From Deltaproteobacteria bacterium (GTDB lineage Bacteria > Desulfobacterota_B > Binatia > UBA9968): 6,275 bases of DNA. The translations under genes and the position numbers were made by a program. Under the pieces are notes generated by a model that saw only the letters and a list, made by a program, of their open reading frames with translations, ran no database searches and was not told where the DNA came from. Positions 5,509 through 6,275 of the stretch are shown here, in pieces (positions within the stretch are counted from its first letter, which is position 1; every line of letters starts with the position of its first letter). The stretch covers positions 1 to 6,275 of the forward strand of contig VBKY01000499.1 in NCBI GenBank assembly GCA_005879255.1, written 5' to 3'.

Positions 5509-6275
5509 ATGCTAACTAGAGAAGAAAACGAGCTCGTAACTCGGGTCGGATCCGGAACGCCGATGGGAGAAGCCATGCGCCGTTATTGGATGCCGGCTTT
5601 GCTGGCAAATCAGCTGGCGAAGCCTGACTGTCCGCCGGTGCGGGTTAGACTCCTGGGCGAAGATCTAGTTGCCTTTCGCGATACGCAAGGGCGGGTAGGC
5701 CTAGTCGAGGAGTACTGCCCGCACCGGCGCGCCTCGCTGTTCCTGGGCCGTAACGAAGAAAACGGGTTACGTTGCGTCTATCACGGCTGGAAATTCGACG
5801 TCGAGGGTCATTGCGTAGATATGCCGAACGAGCCAGCGGAACACAATTTCAAAGAAAAAGTCTCGCTGAAATGGTATCCCACCACAGAAATGGGCGGGGT
5901 GATCTGGGCTTACATGGGTCCGCGCGAGACGCAGCCCGAGCCGGTCGGCATGGAGTGGACGCGAGCGCCGGACAATCATCGCTTCGTTTCTCAAACCCAT
6001 GAATACTGCAATTACTTGCAATGCGTCGAAGGCGGCATCGATACTTGCCATGGCTCTTTTCTCCACAACAATGATCTTGCCGATCTCGCCGCATTTCACC
6101 GCATCGACCGAGCGCCGCGCTTGGAAGTGGAACGAACTAATTACGGTTTTAGATATGTCGGCCTGCGCGATATCGGCGAGATCGGCACTTATCTGCGGCT
6201 TTACCAGTTCATCCTGCCGTTTCACCAGTTCCGCTCCCAACAAATCGTCCGCAGAAAAGGCAAAGGCAGCGGCAA
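5509..6275 (+). CDS. Rieske [2Fe-2S] ring-hydroxylating oxygenase, large (alpha) subunit, 3'-truncated by the window
   Basis: Catalytic subunit of a Rieske non-heme iron oxygenase, which uses O2 and electrons from a reductase to hydroxylate or demethylate an aromatic substrate. The 255 codons present begin MLTREENELVTRVGSGTPMG, an opening like that of phthalate 4,5-dioxygenase-type oxygenases; family members are usually around 420-450 aa. The Rieske cluster ligands are C70-x-H72 and C89-x2-H92 (CPHRR ... CVYHGW). The mononuclear iron site is H181 and H186 (HGSFLH), with D178 as the likely bridging aspartate (D-x2-H-x4-H). R74 stands where CPHRG proteins have glycine. ATG 5509 is preceded by GAGGG (5497-5501) with a 7-nt spacer. 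It follows the amidohydrolase gene by 147 bp in the same direction. Electron-transfer partners would have to lie outside the window. Substrate unknown. Confidence 0.95.
   Translation, partial: MLTREENELVTRVGSGTPMGEAMRRYWMPALLANQLAKPDCPPVRVRLLGEDLVAFRDTQGRVGLVEEYCPHRRASLFLGRNEENGLRCVYHGWKFDVEGHCVDMPNEPAEHNFKEKVSLKWYPTTEMGGVIWAYMGPRETQPEPVGMEWTRAPDNHRFVSQTHEYCNYLQCVEGGIDTCHGSFLHNNDLADLAAFHRIDRAPRLEVERTNYGFRYVGLRDIGEIGTYLRLYQFILPFHQFRSQQIVRRKGKGSG

Noticed and set aside
5767..6243. Minus-strand open frame of 158 codons opposite the Rieske oxygenase
   Set aside because: The plus strand encodes intact Rieske and iron-binding motifs here; the minus-strand frame is a by-product.

Overview
The window looks like chromosomal DNA of an uncultured, moderately GC-rich environmental bacterium. 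The gene types (several periplasmic solute-binding proteins, an amidohydrolase-2 protein, a ring-hydroxylating oxygenase) and the CACCAAGGACACCAAG-type intergenic repeats fit soil or sediment lineages loosely called deltaproteobacterial, Binatota, Rokubacteria or Tectomicrobia. This placement is inference from style, not from a marker gene.

Layout. Positions 1-72 may hold the start of a minus-strand gene that leaves the window; 73-230 carries a small palindromic repeat. Positions 231-2669 hold a two-gene minus-strand unit: an oligopeptide/dipeptide-type (family 5) solute-binding protein, then a DppB/OppB-type permease 15 bp downstream. The second permease and the ATPases usual for such a transporter are not next to it. 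Positions 2670-2864 are a divergent intergenic region. On the plus strand follow an NMT1/THI5-like (SsuA/TauA-type) solute-binding protein (2865-3884), a 304-bp gene-free stretch filled with degenerate repeat units (3885-4188), a metal-dependent amidohydrolase-2 family protein (4189-5361), a 147-bp leader with two competing stem-loops (5362-5508), and the 5' two-thirds or so of a Rieske [2Fe-2S] ring-hydroxylating oxygenase alpha subunit (5509 to the end).

How the genes may work together. The plus-strand genes suggest uptake and breakdown of an aromatic or heteroaromatic acid: a periplasmic binding protein, an oxygenase of the phthalate 4,5-dioxygenase-like type for ring attack, and an amidohydrolase-2 enzyme for decarboxylation or hydrolysis. 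The substrate cannot be read from sequence. No regulator, ferredoxin, reductase or transporter ATPase is in the window.

I found no CRISPR array, complete RNA gene, transposase, phage or toxin-antitoxin gene, and no clear sign of a wholly new system. The parts most worth a second look are the dispersed repeat family, the possible attenuator-like leader before the oxygenase, and the substrate of the amidohydrolase/oxygenase pair.
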